Source: Verrucomicrobia bacterium UBA1629 (GTDB taxonomy: Bacteria > Verrucomicrobiota > Kiritimatiellia > RFP12 > UBA1067). From it: a stretch of 15,654 nucleotides of DNA. Numbering within the stretch: position 1 is the stretch's first letter; every line of letters starts with the position of its first letter. Of this stretch, positions 7,601-14,798 are shown piece after piece. The position numbers and the translations under genes are program-made. The notes beneath the pieces were generated by a model that made no database searches, was not told where the DNA came from, and saw only the letters and a list, made by a program, of their open reading frames with translations. Location: positions 1 to 15,654 of the forward strand of contig DCMF01000045.1 in assembly GCA_002321305.1 (NCBI GenBank). The letters run 5' to 3'.

Positions 7601-10600
7601 GCTGACGTGGGATCCGAACAGCCAGCCGCGCATCCGAGGCTACAACGTCTACCGTGCGCCGGACGCGGAAAGCTTTGCGCGCATCGCGAACCAGACGCCG
7701 CTGCCGCGCTACCGCGACCGGCCGGGCGTGCTGCGCGACTACTGGTATCGCGTGACGGGCGTGAGCCGCTTCTACATCGCGGGCAACTCGACGCCGACCG
7801 TCCACGAGTCGATGCCGACGGACGCGGTGTACGTGCAGTTCCGGCCGAGCGTGTGGCTGACGGGCACGAGCGGCTTCACGGGGTCGAACGTGACGGTGAT
7901 CGTCTCGATGAACAACTCGATGGGCATCTCCGCCGAGGGGCTGTCGCTGACGTTCGCCTACGACCCGGCGGTGCTGGCGCCGCGCGGCATCCGCACGACG
8001 GGCCTCACGGCGGGGCTGGCCGGGGGCGGGACGGCCTCCGTGCCGTCCGCCGGCACGTGGCGCTTCGCCTCGCAGGGCGGCGAGATCGCGACGGGCGCGG
8101 GGCGGTTCCTGCTGCTGGACTTTGCGATTTTGCCCGTCCACGACGTCACCGAGACGACGGTCACGCTCACGGCCGCGACGGTGAAGGCCCTCGACGGACG
8201 GGCGGTTGCGCTCGACCTGCCGCAGTCCGCCAAGGTCGAGATCTCCGATTCCGATCCGCTCGTGCCGGCGATCGTCGCCGTCCATGTGGCGGACGCGGCG
8301 GTCGACAGCGAGACCGAGTTCGATTTGCCCGTCACGGTCACGGCGACGGAAACGCTCACGAACTTCGCGGCGACGGTCACCTGGGACGAGACGCTGCTGG
8401 AGCTGCGAGGGGTTCAGACAGGATTCACAGGATTGACAGGATTGGCCGGGAATCCTGTGAATCCTGTCAAAAACTCGTGTGCCGTCCAGACGGCGGGTGG
8501 CGACTTCGCGCTGAAGTTCTACGCGAAGGACCCGACGTCGGCGGCGACGAACTTCGCGGCGCGGGTGAGCCTGACGGACGTCGCCGCCGTCGACTGCCAT
8601 GGCTTCGCCGTCTCGGCGGCGGATGCGACGGGGACGGTTCTCATCAAGAACGCGCATCCGTGGGTACCGGCGCGCGTCTCGGTCACGACCGAAGACCGGA
8701 AGGTCGACACGCTCGAAGATGTCACCGTGCCGTTCCGGGTGACGAGTGACGTGGCGCTCACGCAGGGCACGTTCACGGTCGAATGGGACGACGCCGTTTT
8801 GGAGCTGAAGGGTCTTGCGGGCGCGACCGCCGTGCGCGCCCCGTCCGACGGCACGGCGACGCTCTCGACCTCTGGCGGCGACTTCGCGCTGACGTTCGTG
8901 GCGCGCGACCAGCATGACGTGACGATGACGCAGGTGCGGCTCGTGGCGGCGACGGTGACGGACGCGCACGGGTTCGCGGTCGCGCCGTCCGTGCCGGTCG
9001 TCGCGACGATCCTCGTGCATGATGCGCATCCGCTCGTGCCGGCGCAGGTGGCGATGACGCTGGGTGACGTGCGGACGATGACCGAGACGGAATTCGAGAT
9101 GACGCTCGCGATCTCGTCGACCGAGGCCCTGACGAACCTCGTGCTGGCGCTCGACTACGACGCGGAACTTCTGGAGTTGAGGTCGGGCGTCCTGAACTAC
9201 ACGCATCGCGTGCCGTCGACGGTGACGCTGCGGTTCTACGCGAAGGAGAACCACATGGTCGGTTCGACGGTCGTCACGGTGCGTCCGCAGCGCGGCTTTG
9301 ACCACAACGGGCTCGCGGCAGTCTTGCCGGCCGAGGTGACGGGCATGGTCGTGCTGACGGACTCGAACCCGTGGCAGCCCGCGACGGTCAGCGTCGGCGT
9401 CGGCAACGTGTCGACAGAGACGGGCCTGACGTTCGAGGTTCCTGTCACGCTCACGGCGACCGAGACGCTGACGAACTTCGCGGCGACGGTCGAATGGGAC
9501 GCTGCGGTTCTGGAGCTGAAGGGTCTTGCGGGCGCGACCGCCGTGCGCGCCCCGTCCGACGGCGCGGCGACGCTTTCGACGGCGGGCGGCGACTTCACGC
9601 TGACGTTCTACGCGAAGGAGCAGTATTGGGTCTCGAATACGGTCGTCTCCGTCGTCGCGGCGGAGGCCGTTGACAGCCACGGGCTCACGGCGCATCCGAT
9701 TGACGTGCCGGTGTCCGGCACGGTGTACCTGCAGGATCTCTACAGCCTGCAGCCGGCCGAGGTGGCGATGTCTTTGGCGTGTCCGACGGCGCGGACGATG
9801 GAAGAGTTCGACGTGAAGCTGGCGATCACGACGACGGAAGCGCTCACGAACCTTGTGCTGGCGGTCGATTACGACGAGGCGGTGCTGGAACTCCGGTCGG
9901 CTCAACGGACGTATGTCGGTTCGGTGCCGGACGAGGTGTCGCTGCGGTTCTACGCGAAGGAGCAGCATGACGTCGCCTCGACGGTGATTGCGGTCGTGCC
10001 GCGCGACGGCATCGACTGTCACGAGCGCGTCGCGAAACTGCCGACACGGGTCGAAGGCGTCGTCGCGCTCATCGACTCGAACCCATGGCAGCCCGCGACG
10101 GTCGGCGTCGGCATCGGGAGCGCGTCGGCCGATACGCGCACGTCGTTCGAGGTTCCCGTCACGGTCACGGCGACGGAAACGCTCACGAACTTCGCGGCGA
10201 CGGTCGCGTGGGACGATGCGGTGCTGGAATTGAAGGGGCTTGTGGGCGCGTCCGTCGTGCGCGCCCCGTCTGGCGGCACGGCGACGCTCTCGAACGCGGG
10301 CGGCGACTTCGCGCTGACGTTCTACGCGAAGGACCAGCACACGGTCACGCGGACGGCGGTGCGCCTGACGGGGATGGCGGCGGTCGATGCGCACGGGCTT
10401 GTCGCGAACCCGATCGCCGACGCGGCGGGCACGGTGCTGATCCGCGACGCGCATCCGCTCGTGCCGGCCAACGTGTCGGTTCGGGCGGGTGACGCGCATG
10501 TGCGGACGCTCCAGAGGTTTTCTCTGCCCGTCACGGTCACGAGCACGAAGACGCTGACGCGGCTCTCGGCAACGGTGGGGTGGGACGCCGACGTGCTGGA

Positions 10601-11474
10601 GCTGAAGGGGCTTGTTGGCGCGTCCGGCGCGGACGGCACGGAGGCCGTCCCTCCCCTGCGCATCTCGAACGCGGGCGGCGACTTCACGCTGACGTTCTGC
10701 GCGAAGGACCAGCATTCGGTCACGGAGACGGCGGTCACGCTTTCGGATGGCGCGGCGACCTGTGCGGACGCTCTCGCCGCCAACGTGACGTGTGCGGGCG
10801 GCACGGTTCGTCTCACGGACGCGAACCCGCCCGTCGCGCCGACGTTCGCGCTGTCCGCGCTGGACGTCCGGGCGGAGAGCGGGCAGCCGTTCGTCGTCAA
10901 CGTCGGCGCGGAGTCCGCCGGCGACCTCGCCAAGATTGCGCTGACGGTCGAGTGGGACGCCGCGAAGACGTCGTTTGACGGGACGGCGGAGGCCGCGACG
11001 GTCGAGACGCTGGCCGCGAACGCGCGCCGCCTGACGTTCGCCGCGTCCGGCACGGACAACCGCTATCATCTCCGCTTCGCCGCCGCGCGGATCGCGGGCC
11101 TGCGGGAGCACGCGCAGGTGCGGGTGACCGCCGCCTCGGCGATTGGCGCGAATGGGCTGCCGGGCGTGCTGAAGACGCAGCTGCCGGTCACGTCGTCCGT
11201 CCTGATCGTGCGCGAGATCGGCCGGTACGACCCCGGCGACATCGACGGCGACGGGCGGTACACGGACGCCGACCTCGACAGGCTGAACAAGTACATCGCC
11301 TACCTGAACGTCCTCGCGACAGGCAACAAGCGCGCCATCGCCGCGATGGAGAAGTACCGGCTGACGGGCAAGGCCCTGACGGCGGCGGACGTCAACTGCG
11401 ACGGCAAGGTCGATGCGAACGACGTCTCGCTCCTGGCTCAGTATATTGCGGCGGCGAAGGAGGAGGGAAGATGA
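4605..11474 (+). CDS. Giant secreted TSP3 / FG-GAP / multi-cohesin / dockerin protein (2289 aa)
   Basis: Signal peptide at residues 1-22. Order of domains: five repeats of about 137 residues (26-710), each with a beta domain (SDFAHWTA) and a calcium-type TSP3 motif (SDTDGDG ... EE ... GTNP); an FG-GAP/VCBS propeller-like region (about 760-985; DVDGDGLFDL, DIDADGRTDLL, DWDDDGDPDVL); an Fn3-like module (about 988-1072; NVLLTWDPNSQPRIRGYNVY); nine cohesin-like modules starting near 1073, 1222, 1356, 1480, 1593, 1718, 1831, 1955 and 2079, joined by linkers such as DAHPLVPA; and a type I dockerin (about 2207-2289) with two calcium loops, DIDGDGRYTDAD and DVNCDGKVDAND. No enzyme domain was seen. 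It is first in a three-gene operon and overlaps the next gene by ATGA. Its dockerin may bind the cohesin of the next product. A surface scaffold or adhesin role is inferred. Confidence 0.9.
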   Translation: MSRIYQTVILAGALLLGQGAGADVAHQVHLVQQIEVDGEIVETIDLTPYTGDGFTTSNATARTGYTFTHWSTSAVQDFANRDPWGRAFEQVAFSLYETMTNTAHYVRADLDADGDGMPDGLELYWYGDLDETPTSDTDGDGIGFARELEQGTNPHFPDAYARGLVSVSAKPQFFKLVLRCEPEGTLFATVTTNVAPGVAVTTTAYNPATSDFAHWTATGAAVATRDVFGRALDRLAFAMPTNDVELVAVCRADAATRQSLYWYGNETTGPTSDTDGDGLSFAEEIRQGTNPLFVDCFTRGLVSVSAKPQFFRLVVRCEPAGALFATVTKNVAPGVAVTTAAYSPATSDFAHWTAAGAAVATRDAFGRALDRLAFAMPTNDVELVAVCRADAAVRNSLYWYGNETTAPGSDTDGDGFTFAEEVRQGTNPLFADCFTRGLVSVSAKPQFFRLIRRCEPAGTLFATVTNNVAPGVAVTTTAYNPTTSDFAHWTAAGVAVATRDAFGRALDRLAFAMPTNDVEVVAVCRADAAARQSLYWYDNETTAPGSDTDGDGVTFAEELRQGTNPLFADTFNRGIVGVSAKPQFFRLVVRCEPAGALFATVTKNVAPGVAVTTTAYSPATSDFAHWTAAGVAVATRDVFGRALDRLAFAMPTNDVELVAVCRADAATRNSLYWYGNETTAPTSDTDGDGLSFAEEIRQGTNPLFADTFSRGVIFALSEELEADLQPFEQMRGAIVGGEYAELFTSGLAGNAGTSATFGENACPLAVDVDGDGLFDLIVVSRGGLQIFLNKGSAANPDFAPTTPGDAWANFRRLLNDMARPLVCTANGVFYVSDGGGPIYAFTLADGTLVDTGLVGIPGVLDGRLFALTAAGTLAADGWTLALDTPVIGGVSVSTADIDADGRTDLLASDSVGHIWLYRNVTAAADAANGAWRFKLLHKVWAGTGVGFAEGMTISLVDWDDDGDPDVLIGTPDGKLMLLRDPRTGRPTNVRAYPGADNVLLTWDPNSQPRIRGYNVYRAPDAESFARIANQTPLPRYRDRPGVLRDYWYRVTGVSRFYIAGNSTPTVHESMPTDAVYVQFRPSVWLTGTSGFTGSNVTVIVSMNNSMGISAEGLSLTFAYDPAVLAPRGIRTTGLTAGLAGGGTASVPSAGTWRFASQGGEIATGAGRFLLLDFAILPVHDVTETTVTLTAATVKALDGRAVALDLPQSAKVEISDSDPLVPAIVAVHVADAAVDSETEFDLPVTVTATETLTNFAATVTWDETLLELRGVQTGFTGLTGLAGNPVNPVKNSCAVQTAGGDFALKFYAKDPTSAATNFAARVSLTDVAAVDCHGFAVSAADATGTVLIKNAHPWVPARVSVTTEDRKVDTLEDVTVPFRVTSDVALTQGTFTVEWDDAVLELKGLAGATAVRAPSDGTATLSTSGGDFALTFVARDQHDVTMTQVRLVAATVTDAHGFAVAPSVPVVATILVHDAHPLVPAQVAMTLGDVRTMTETEFEMTLAISSTEALTNLVLALDYDAELLELRSGVLNYTHRVPSTVTLRFYAKENHMVGSTVVTVRPQRGFDHNGLAAVLPAEVTGMVVLTDSNPWQPATVSVGVGNVSTETGLTFEVPVTLTATETLTNFAATVEWDAAVLELKGLAGATAVRAPSDGAATLSTAGGDFTLTFYAKEQYWVSNTVVSVVAAEAVDSHGLTAHPIDVPVSGTVYLQDLYSLQPAEVAMSLACPTARTMEEFDVKLAITTTEALTNLVLAVDYDEAVLELRSAQRTYVGSVPDEVSLRFYAKEQHDVASTVIAVVPRDGIDCHERVAKLPTRVEGVVALIDSNPWQPATVGVGIGSASADTRTSFEVPVTVTATETLTNFAATVAWDDAVLELKGLVGASVVRAPSGGTATLSNAGGDFALTFYAKDQHTVTRTAVRLTGMAAVDAHGLVANPIADAAGTVLIRDAHPLVPANVSVRAGDAHVRTLQRFSLPVTVTSTKTLTRLSATVGWDADVLELKGLVGASGADGTEAVPPLRISNAGGDFTLTFCAKDQHSVTETAVTLSDGAATCADALAANVTCAGGTVRLTDANPPVAPTFALSALDVRAESGQPFVVNVGAESAGDLAKIALTVEWDAAKTSFDGTAEAATVETLAANARRLTFAASGTDNRYHLRFAAARIAGLREHAQVRVTAASAIGANGLPGVLKTQLPVTSSVLIVREIGRYDPGDIDGDGRYTDADLDRLNKYIAYLNVLATGNKRAIAAMEKYRLTGKALTAADVNCDGKVDANDVSLLAQYIAAAKEEGR
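4680..6734 (+). repeat. 411-bp tandem repeats coding for 137-residue TSP3 units (x5)
   Basis: Units 2-5 lie at 5091-5501, 5502-5912, 5913-6323 and 6324-6734. The spacing of the AGCGTGTCGGCGAAGCC motif is exactly 411 bp each time, and the copies are nearly identical even at silent sites. Unit 1 (about 4680-5090) has the same length but is strongly divergent and keeps an additional calcium motif (DADGDGMPDG) that units 2-5 have lost at the matching place (RADAATRQS). Confidence 0.93.
8417..8468. repeat. Perfect 18-bp inverted repeat of ACAGGATT type, inside the giant gene
   Basis: Left arm GACAGGATTCACAGGATT (8417-8434), 16-base loop containing a third GACAGGATT, right arm AATCCTGTGAATCCTGTC (8451-8468). 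The arms are perfectly complementary. It lies in frame in cohesin-like module 2 and encodes TGFTGLTGLAGNPVNPV, where sister modules have an unrelated and shorter loop. Its base composition stands out from the surrounding GC-rich codons. Confidence 0.92.
11223..11471 (+). other. Type I dockerin domain of the giant protein
   Basis: Two EF-hand-like calcium loops of dockerin type are separated by a long linker: DIDGDGRYTDAD followed by LDRLNKYIAYL, and DVNCDGKVDAND followed by VSLLAQYIAAA. Acidic residues sit at the expected loop positions 1, 3, 5 and 12, and the helices follow at the usual spacing. The inter-repeat linker is somewhat long, with a helical insertion (NKRAIAAMEKYRLTGKAL). Confidence 0.88.
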
Positions 11475-12775
11475 AAACGAGAACAAGGTGCGGAATTCTT
11501 TTCCTGGGCGCGTGGGCCGCCCTGGCGCCGTCGGCGGCGGTGGCCCGGACGGTCTCGGCCGGGACGCTTGTCGCGAATCCGGGGGCGACGGTCTCGGTGC
11601 CGGTCGCGGTGGACATCCTTGCGGACGTCGGCGCGGCGGTCGTGACGGTCGGCTACGACCCGACGGTCGCCGTCTGCCTCGGCGTCGAGGCGGGTGCGGC
11701 GTCCGACCCGCAGGCGATGAGCTACGTCGATACGGAAAGCGGTCAGATCTGCGTGATTCTCGGCCGTTTTGCGCAGAAAGCGAAGGGCGGCGAGATTTTC
11801 CGCATACGGTTCTCAATTCGCGACGGCACGGCGGGGCTCTTCTCGGACGTCACGCTGCTGGACGTCCAGCTCGGCGCGAAAGACGGCGTGACAGACCTTT
11901 CGGCGGCGAATCCGCTGACGGTCGTGAACGGCATGGTGCGGTCGCTCGCGGCGGATGCCGCCGCCGCACGGCTGGAGGAGGCGTTCCGCGTCGCGCCGCA
12001 GACGGCGCTCGGCTCGCTGACGCTCGGCGCGGGCGACGGGCTTGTCGCCGACGCGGACGGTCGGCCCGTGCGCGTGTCGGGCGCGGTCGCGGCGGCGGGG
12101 CCTGTCCCCGTCGACGCGCCGCCCGGCGGCTGGCAGACGGGGACGTATCAGCTTCTCGCGACGCCGACGAAGGGGCTGTCGTTCAGCCTTGCGGACGCGC
12201 CGGACGCGACGGTGCGCGCCGAGACCGCCGGCGGCGTCACGACCTACTTCGCCGACGTGACGGTCGCAGGCTCGGTCGAGGTCGTCGCGGAGACGGGGAC
12301 GCTTCCGGCGGCGACGCGCGCGCAGGTAAAGGCGCTGCTTGCGGACGCGCTTGCCGCGCACCCGGACGTGACGACCGTGACGGTGCGGGGCGACGCCGCG
12401 CTCGTGCCCGTCGCCGCCGACCTCGGCATCGCGCCGCAGCTCGACGTCCTCGGGACGTCCGCGACGGCGACCTACGCGACGCCGACGCTGCGCATCGTCG
12501 CGTTCGAGCCGCAGACGGGGCACGTACGCATCAAGGTGACGCCGGGCGTGGGGAACGCGATCCGCGCGCCGCTCGCGACGGGCTGCGTCCACGTCTACGG
12601 CACGCGCGACCTCACGCGGAAGATGCGGTACCTTTCGGGCACGGCGTTCGACCTGACGCCGTACCTGCGGGACGCGACACGGGGCGAGGCCGACCTGACG
12701 GTCGCGCTCGGCTCGTGCACGTTCATCAAGGTCAAGGCAGAGACAACAACCAAACAAGAAGGAGAAGAGGAATGA
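11471..12775 (+). CDS. Secreted cohesin-domain protein (434 aa)
   Basis: Signal peptide (MKTRTRCGILFLGAWAALAP, cleavage probably after AVA at about residue 25), then a cohesin-like beta-sandwich at about residues 27-155: VSAGTLVANPGATVSVPVAV, VVTVGYDPTVAVCLGVEA, GGEIFRIRFSI and a closing NPLTVVNGMV. The remainder (about 160-434) is Ala/Val/Thr-rich and beta-type without a recognised family. I see no enzyme motif and no transmembrane or lipobox anchor. The start is decided by AAGGAG at 11457-11462 and by the ATGA overlap with the preceding stop, implying translational coupling. Its cohesin is the natural candidate partner for the dockerin that ends just upstream; this is inferred from domain logic only. 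The next gene again overlaps by ATGA. Confidence 0.85.
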   Translation: MKTRTRCGILFLGAWAALAPSAAVARTVSAGTLVANPGATVSVPVAVDILADVGAAVVTVGYDPTVAVCLGVEAGAASDPQAMSYVDTESGQICVILGRFAQKAKGGEIFRIRFSIRDGTAGLFSDVTLLDVQLGAKDGVTDLSAANPLTVVNGMVRSLAADAAAARLEEAFRVAPQTALGSLTLGAGDGLVADADGRPVRVSGAVAAAGPVPVDAPPGGWQTGTYQLLATPTKGLSFSLADAPDATVRAETAGGVTTYFADVTVAGSVEVVAETGTLPAATRAQVKALLADALAAHPDVTTVTVRGDAALVPVAADLGIAPQLDVLGTSATATYATPTLRIVAFEPQTGHVRIKVTPGVGNAIRAPLATGCVHVYGTRDLTRKMRYLSGTAFDLTPYLRDATRGEADLTVALGSCTFIKVKAETTTKQEGEEE

Positions 12776-13563
12776 AGAAACTCATCATCATGGCCGCTGC
12801 GGCGGCAACGGGACTCGGCGCGGCGCTCGCGGCGGAAGACGGACAGGGAACGGCGCGGAACTGGCGGCTGACGGTCGGCGGGTTCGGGCGCGGCGACACG
12901 AAGGCGTCTGTCCTCGGCATGGGTTCCGACCGCGTGGAGGCCTACGGCGCCGACCTTGACGTGCAGTACAGCGTCTGGCAGAACGAGCGCTTCGGCCTCT
13001 GGGCGGGGATCGGCGGCACGTTCTGTCCGCGCCAGAAGGCGTCCGACAGCTTCGGCTCGTCGCGGACACAGGCTTCGCACGACGTCTCCACAGACGGTTC
13101 GACGGTCGTCGACTTCGACTACCGCGAGGCGAATCGCGGTTCGCTCGACCTCGGCTACGGCGAGCTGCGCCTGCTGCTCGTGCCGGAGTGGAAGGCGACG
13201 GACGCGCTGTCGTTCGGTCTGCGCCTCGGCGCGGCGCTCGACTGGCTCAACGCCAAGTACACGGGACGGCAGGACTGGGCGTGGGGCCAGCGGACGGCCA
13301 TCGACATCCCGCCGTACGTCCACGACGTGATCGACGAGGCGGATGCCGGGTCGGACGGCGCGACGGAAAGCGAGACGAGGTTCGCCGCGCAGGGGATCGT
13401 CGGCGTGCAGGCGACCTACCTCTTCACGGAGAGCCTGGGCCTCTATGCGAACTTCGACTGGCGGCTCGGCGGCGCGACGCGCTTCGACGTCGGCGAGGGA
13501 CGAGACCTGTCCGTCGACATGAGCGGCTGGTGCTGGGCTGCCGGCGCCGTCGTCTCGTTCTGA
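12772..13563 (+). CDS. Outer-membrane beta-barrel protein (263 aa)
   Basis: Signal peptide (MKKLIIMAAAAATGLGAALA), then alternating short beta strands with aromatic girdle residues (NWRLTVGGFGRGD, FGLWAGIGGTF, YGELRLLLVPEW, LSFGLRLGAALDW, LGLYANFDWRLGG) and a C-terminal strand ending WCWAAGAVVSF. A final Phe is the classical beta-signal read by the BAM machinery. The length suits a barrel of about 8-10 strands. The start at 12772 is set by AAGGAG at 12759-12764 (7 nt) and by an ATGA overlap with the upstream stop; the frame is open far upstream, but that part is antisense-like and Arg-rich. As last gene of the operon it may anchor or help export the cohesin/dockerin proteins, or simply be a structural barrel. 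Confidence 0.85.
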   Translation: MKKLIIMAAAAATGLGAALAAEDGQGTARNWRLTVGGFGRGDTKASVLGMGSDRVEAYGADLDVQYSVWQNERFGLWAGIGGTFCPRQKASDSFGSSRTQASHDVSTDGSTVVDFDYREANRGSLDLGYGELRLLLVPEWKATDALSFGLRLGAALDWLNAKYTGRQDWAWGQRTAIDIPPYVHDVIDEADAGSDGATESETRFAAQGIVGVQATYLFTESLGLYANFDWRLGGATRFDVGEGRDLSVDMSGWCWAAGAVVSF

Positions 13564-13679
13564 CGGGCGCCTGACGGCTGCCGTCTGCCGTGCGTACGCG
13601 ACGACTCGACGATCAGGTCCTCCCTGACCACTTGAAATCCGTCCAGCTGTTGTGTATACTTCCTCGTGCTTGACCGCAT
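13443..13679 (-). CDS. Short minus-strand ORF behind a strong promoter; truncated gene or small protein
   Basis: Begins MRSSTRKYTQQLDGFQVVRE with AAGGAG (13685-13690) 5 nt before the ATG and a near-consensus promoter about 37-65 bp upstream. This is the best promoter-RBS-ATG combination in the window. Only about the first 39 residues lie outside the barrel gene; the remainder is antisense to its 3' end and looks like shadow sequence (TTAPAAQHQPLMS). Either the original 3' part was lost when the operon end was joined here, or a short product is made. I do not recognise the N-terminus. Overlap with the convergent barrel gene is 121 bp. Confidence 0.4.
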   Translation of the reverse strand: MRSSTRKYTQQLDGFQVVREDLIVESSRTHGRRQPSGARQNETTAPAAQHQPLMSTDRSRPSPTSKRVAPPSRQSKFA

Positions 13680-13715
13680 TCAGTCTCCTTTCTGTCCCTG
13701 CGACGAACGAAAGGC

Positions 13716-13744
13716 ATTGTATGCGGTCTTGCGCTTCCCGTCAA
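13716..13744 (-). promoter_or_regulatory. Sigma-70-type promoter, minus strand
   Basis: Read on the minus strand: -35 TTGACG (13739-13744), a 17-bp spacer, then -10 TACAAT (13716-13721). The predicted start of transcription near 13709 lies about 20 nt before the AAGGAG of the short ORF. Confidence 0.75.
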
Positions 13745-13911
13745 GCCCCCCCTTGCCTCATGGAAACGTTGGGTTTCGCTTGCGTAAGCGCATCAGCCGA
13801 TTAAATTGCAATGAGTCCCGGGCCTGTAGACTGGCCAAAATCCCCAATGAATTTTTTCACAAACCTCTGAAGAGCCTTTTTGTCGTGGATGTCAGAGATT
13901 CAGTGCCGCAT

Positions 13912-13920
13912 ATTATAGCA
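13912..13920 (-). promoter_or_regulatory. Extended -10 promoter, minus strand
   Basis: TGCTATAAT on the minus strand, a perfect extended -10 (TGn plus TATAAT), followed by ATGCGGC. No good -35 is visible at 16-18 bp. It points into the gene-poor spacer and has no obvious gene directly downstream. Confidence 0.45.
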
Positions 13921-14012
13921 AGAAACGGTCGCCTGACGTGAAGTCAGCCATTCGGATGGTTGTGCGCTGAAAGCGTCTGTCTCGGCCGACGACGTTATGC
14001 GAGACGAGAATT

Positions 14013-14021
14013 TGGTATAAT
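14013..14021 (+). promoter_or_regulatory. Extended -10 promoter of the DUF6198/YczE-type gene
   Basis: TGGTATAAT, a perfect extended -10, lies 9 bp before the ATG at 14031. The -35 region (around ACGTTAT, 13992-13998) is poor, as is common with an extended -10. The expected transcription start falls on or next to the ATG, so the message would be leaderless. Confidence 0.7.
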
Positions 14022-14030
14022 TTGCGCCAA

Positions 14031-14798
14031 ATGGCGACAGAGGAGATGTTGGTTTTTGACTGGAAGAGGCGCGCGCTGCTGTTCATGCTGGGCGTGTCCG
14101 TTGCCGGACTGGGCGTCGCGCTGTCCACGCAGGCGGGGCTGGGCGCGACGCCCATCTCCAGTGTGCCGTGGGTGCTGACGCGCGTGACGCCGCTGTCCTA
14201 TGGCGCGCTGACGCTCCTCATGAACCTTCTCTTCGTCCTCGGACAGGTCGCGCTCCTGCGGCGGCGCTTCGCGCCGTTCCAGCTGCTGCAGATTCCGGCG
14301 ACGGCGCTTTTCGGCGCGTGCATCGACGGCGGCATGTGGCTGACGCGGCCGTGGGTGACGACGGCCTATCCCCTGCAGATCCTGATGCTGGTCGGCGGGG
14401 CGCTCCTTCTGGCGGTCGGCATCGTCTGCCAGGTCCATTCGGATTTCCTGTGCGTGCCGGGCGATGCGCTGGTGAAGACGATTGCGCAGACGTTCAGGTT
14501 CGGCCTGTCACGGGTCAAGATGTGCTTCGACGCCGCGCTCGTCCTGTCGGCCCTCGTGGCGTCGTGCGCGATGCTGCACCGCGTCGAGGGCGTCCGCGAA
14601 GGAACCGTGCTGGGCGTCTTCCTCGTCGGCTTGTTCGTCGGCTTGGCCCTGCCGCGTCTGCGCGGCCTTCGGAAAGGATGCTACCACTATTCTCGTGCTG
14701 GCGCGGCGTTAAGGGCAGGAAGATGCCGACTGGACGCACATTCCAGTGCCGATGCTGCGGCGCCTGCTGCCGAATTCCCGACGGCATCTGCCGCATGA
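14031..14798 (+). CDS. DUF6198 / YczE-YitT-type integral membrane protein
   Basis: A polytopic inner-membrane protein with about five or six hydrophobic helices, matching the DUF6198/YczE (COG2364-like) family: ALSTQAGLGATPISSVPWVL near residues 31-50, LQIPATALFGACIDGGMW, LCVPGDALVKTIAQTF and VEGVREGTVLGVFLVG. Substrate and role are unknown; family members are often annotated as putative transporters. I chose the ATG at 14031. The next ATG at 14046 directly abuts AGGAG with no spacing, and an upstream TTG would fall before the likely transcription start. The family normally ends soon after LPRLRGLRKG; the last 30 or so residues here (ALRAGRCRLDAHSS ...) look like read-through into the next frame, so a small frameshift near 14675-14710 is possible. 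Confidence 0.82.
   Translation: MATEEMLVFDWKRRALLFMLGVSVAGLGVALSTQAGLGATPISSVPWVLTRVTPLSYGALTLLMNLLFVLGQVALLRRRFAPFQLLQIPATALFGACIDGGMWLTRPWVTTAYPLQILMLVGGALLLAVGIVCQVHSDFLCVPGDALVKTIAQTFRFGLSRVKMCFDAALVLSALVASCAMLHRVEGVREGTVLGVFLVGLFVGLALPRLRGLRKGCYHYSRAGAALRAGRCRLDAHSSADAAAPAAEFPTASAA

Larger units (their letters stand above)
13564..14012. other. Gene-poor spacer
   Basis: Holds the start of the short minus-strand ORF, two minus-strand promoters and a small hairpin (CGCTT-GCGT-AAGCG at about 13778-13791). A plus-strand frame of 91 codons (13666-13941) has no good ribosome site and unconvincing composition. No clear intrinsic terminator follows the barrel gene; a T-less inverted repeat GACGG-CTG-CCGTC lies just after its stop. 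Confidence 0.5.

Noticed and set aside
4815..11816. A 2333-codon minus-strand open frame antisense to the giant gene.
   Set aside because: Its product is dominated by Arg/His/Pro/Ala in the pattern expected from the antisense of a GC-rich gene with strong third-position bias; the plus strand has clear domains, a signal peptide and ribosome sites.
11413..12771. Upstream extension of the barrel gene frame to 11413.
   Set aside because: The extension is an Arg/Gly-rich shadow of the cohesin gene; the signal peptide, ribosome site and ATGA overlap put the start at 12772.
13666..13941. A 91-codon plus-strand ORF in the spacer.
   Set aside because: No ribosome site, unusual composition, and it overlaps minus-strand promoter elements and the start of the short minus-strand ORF.
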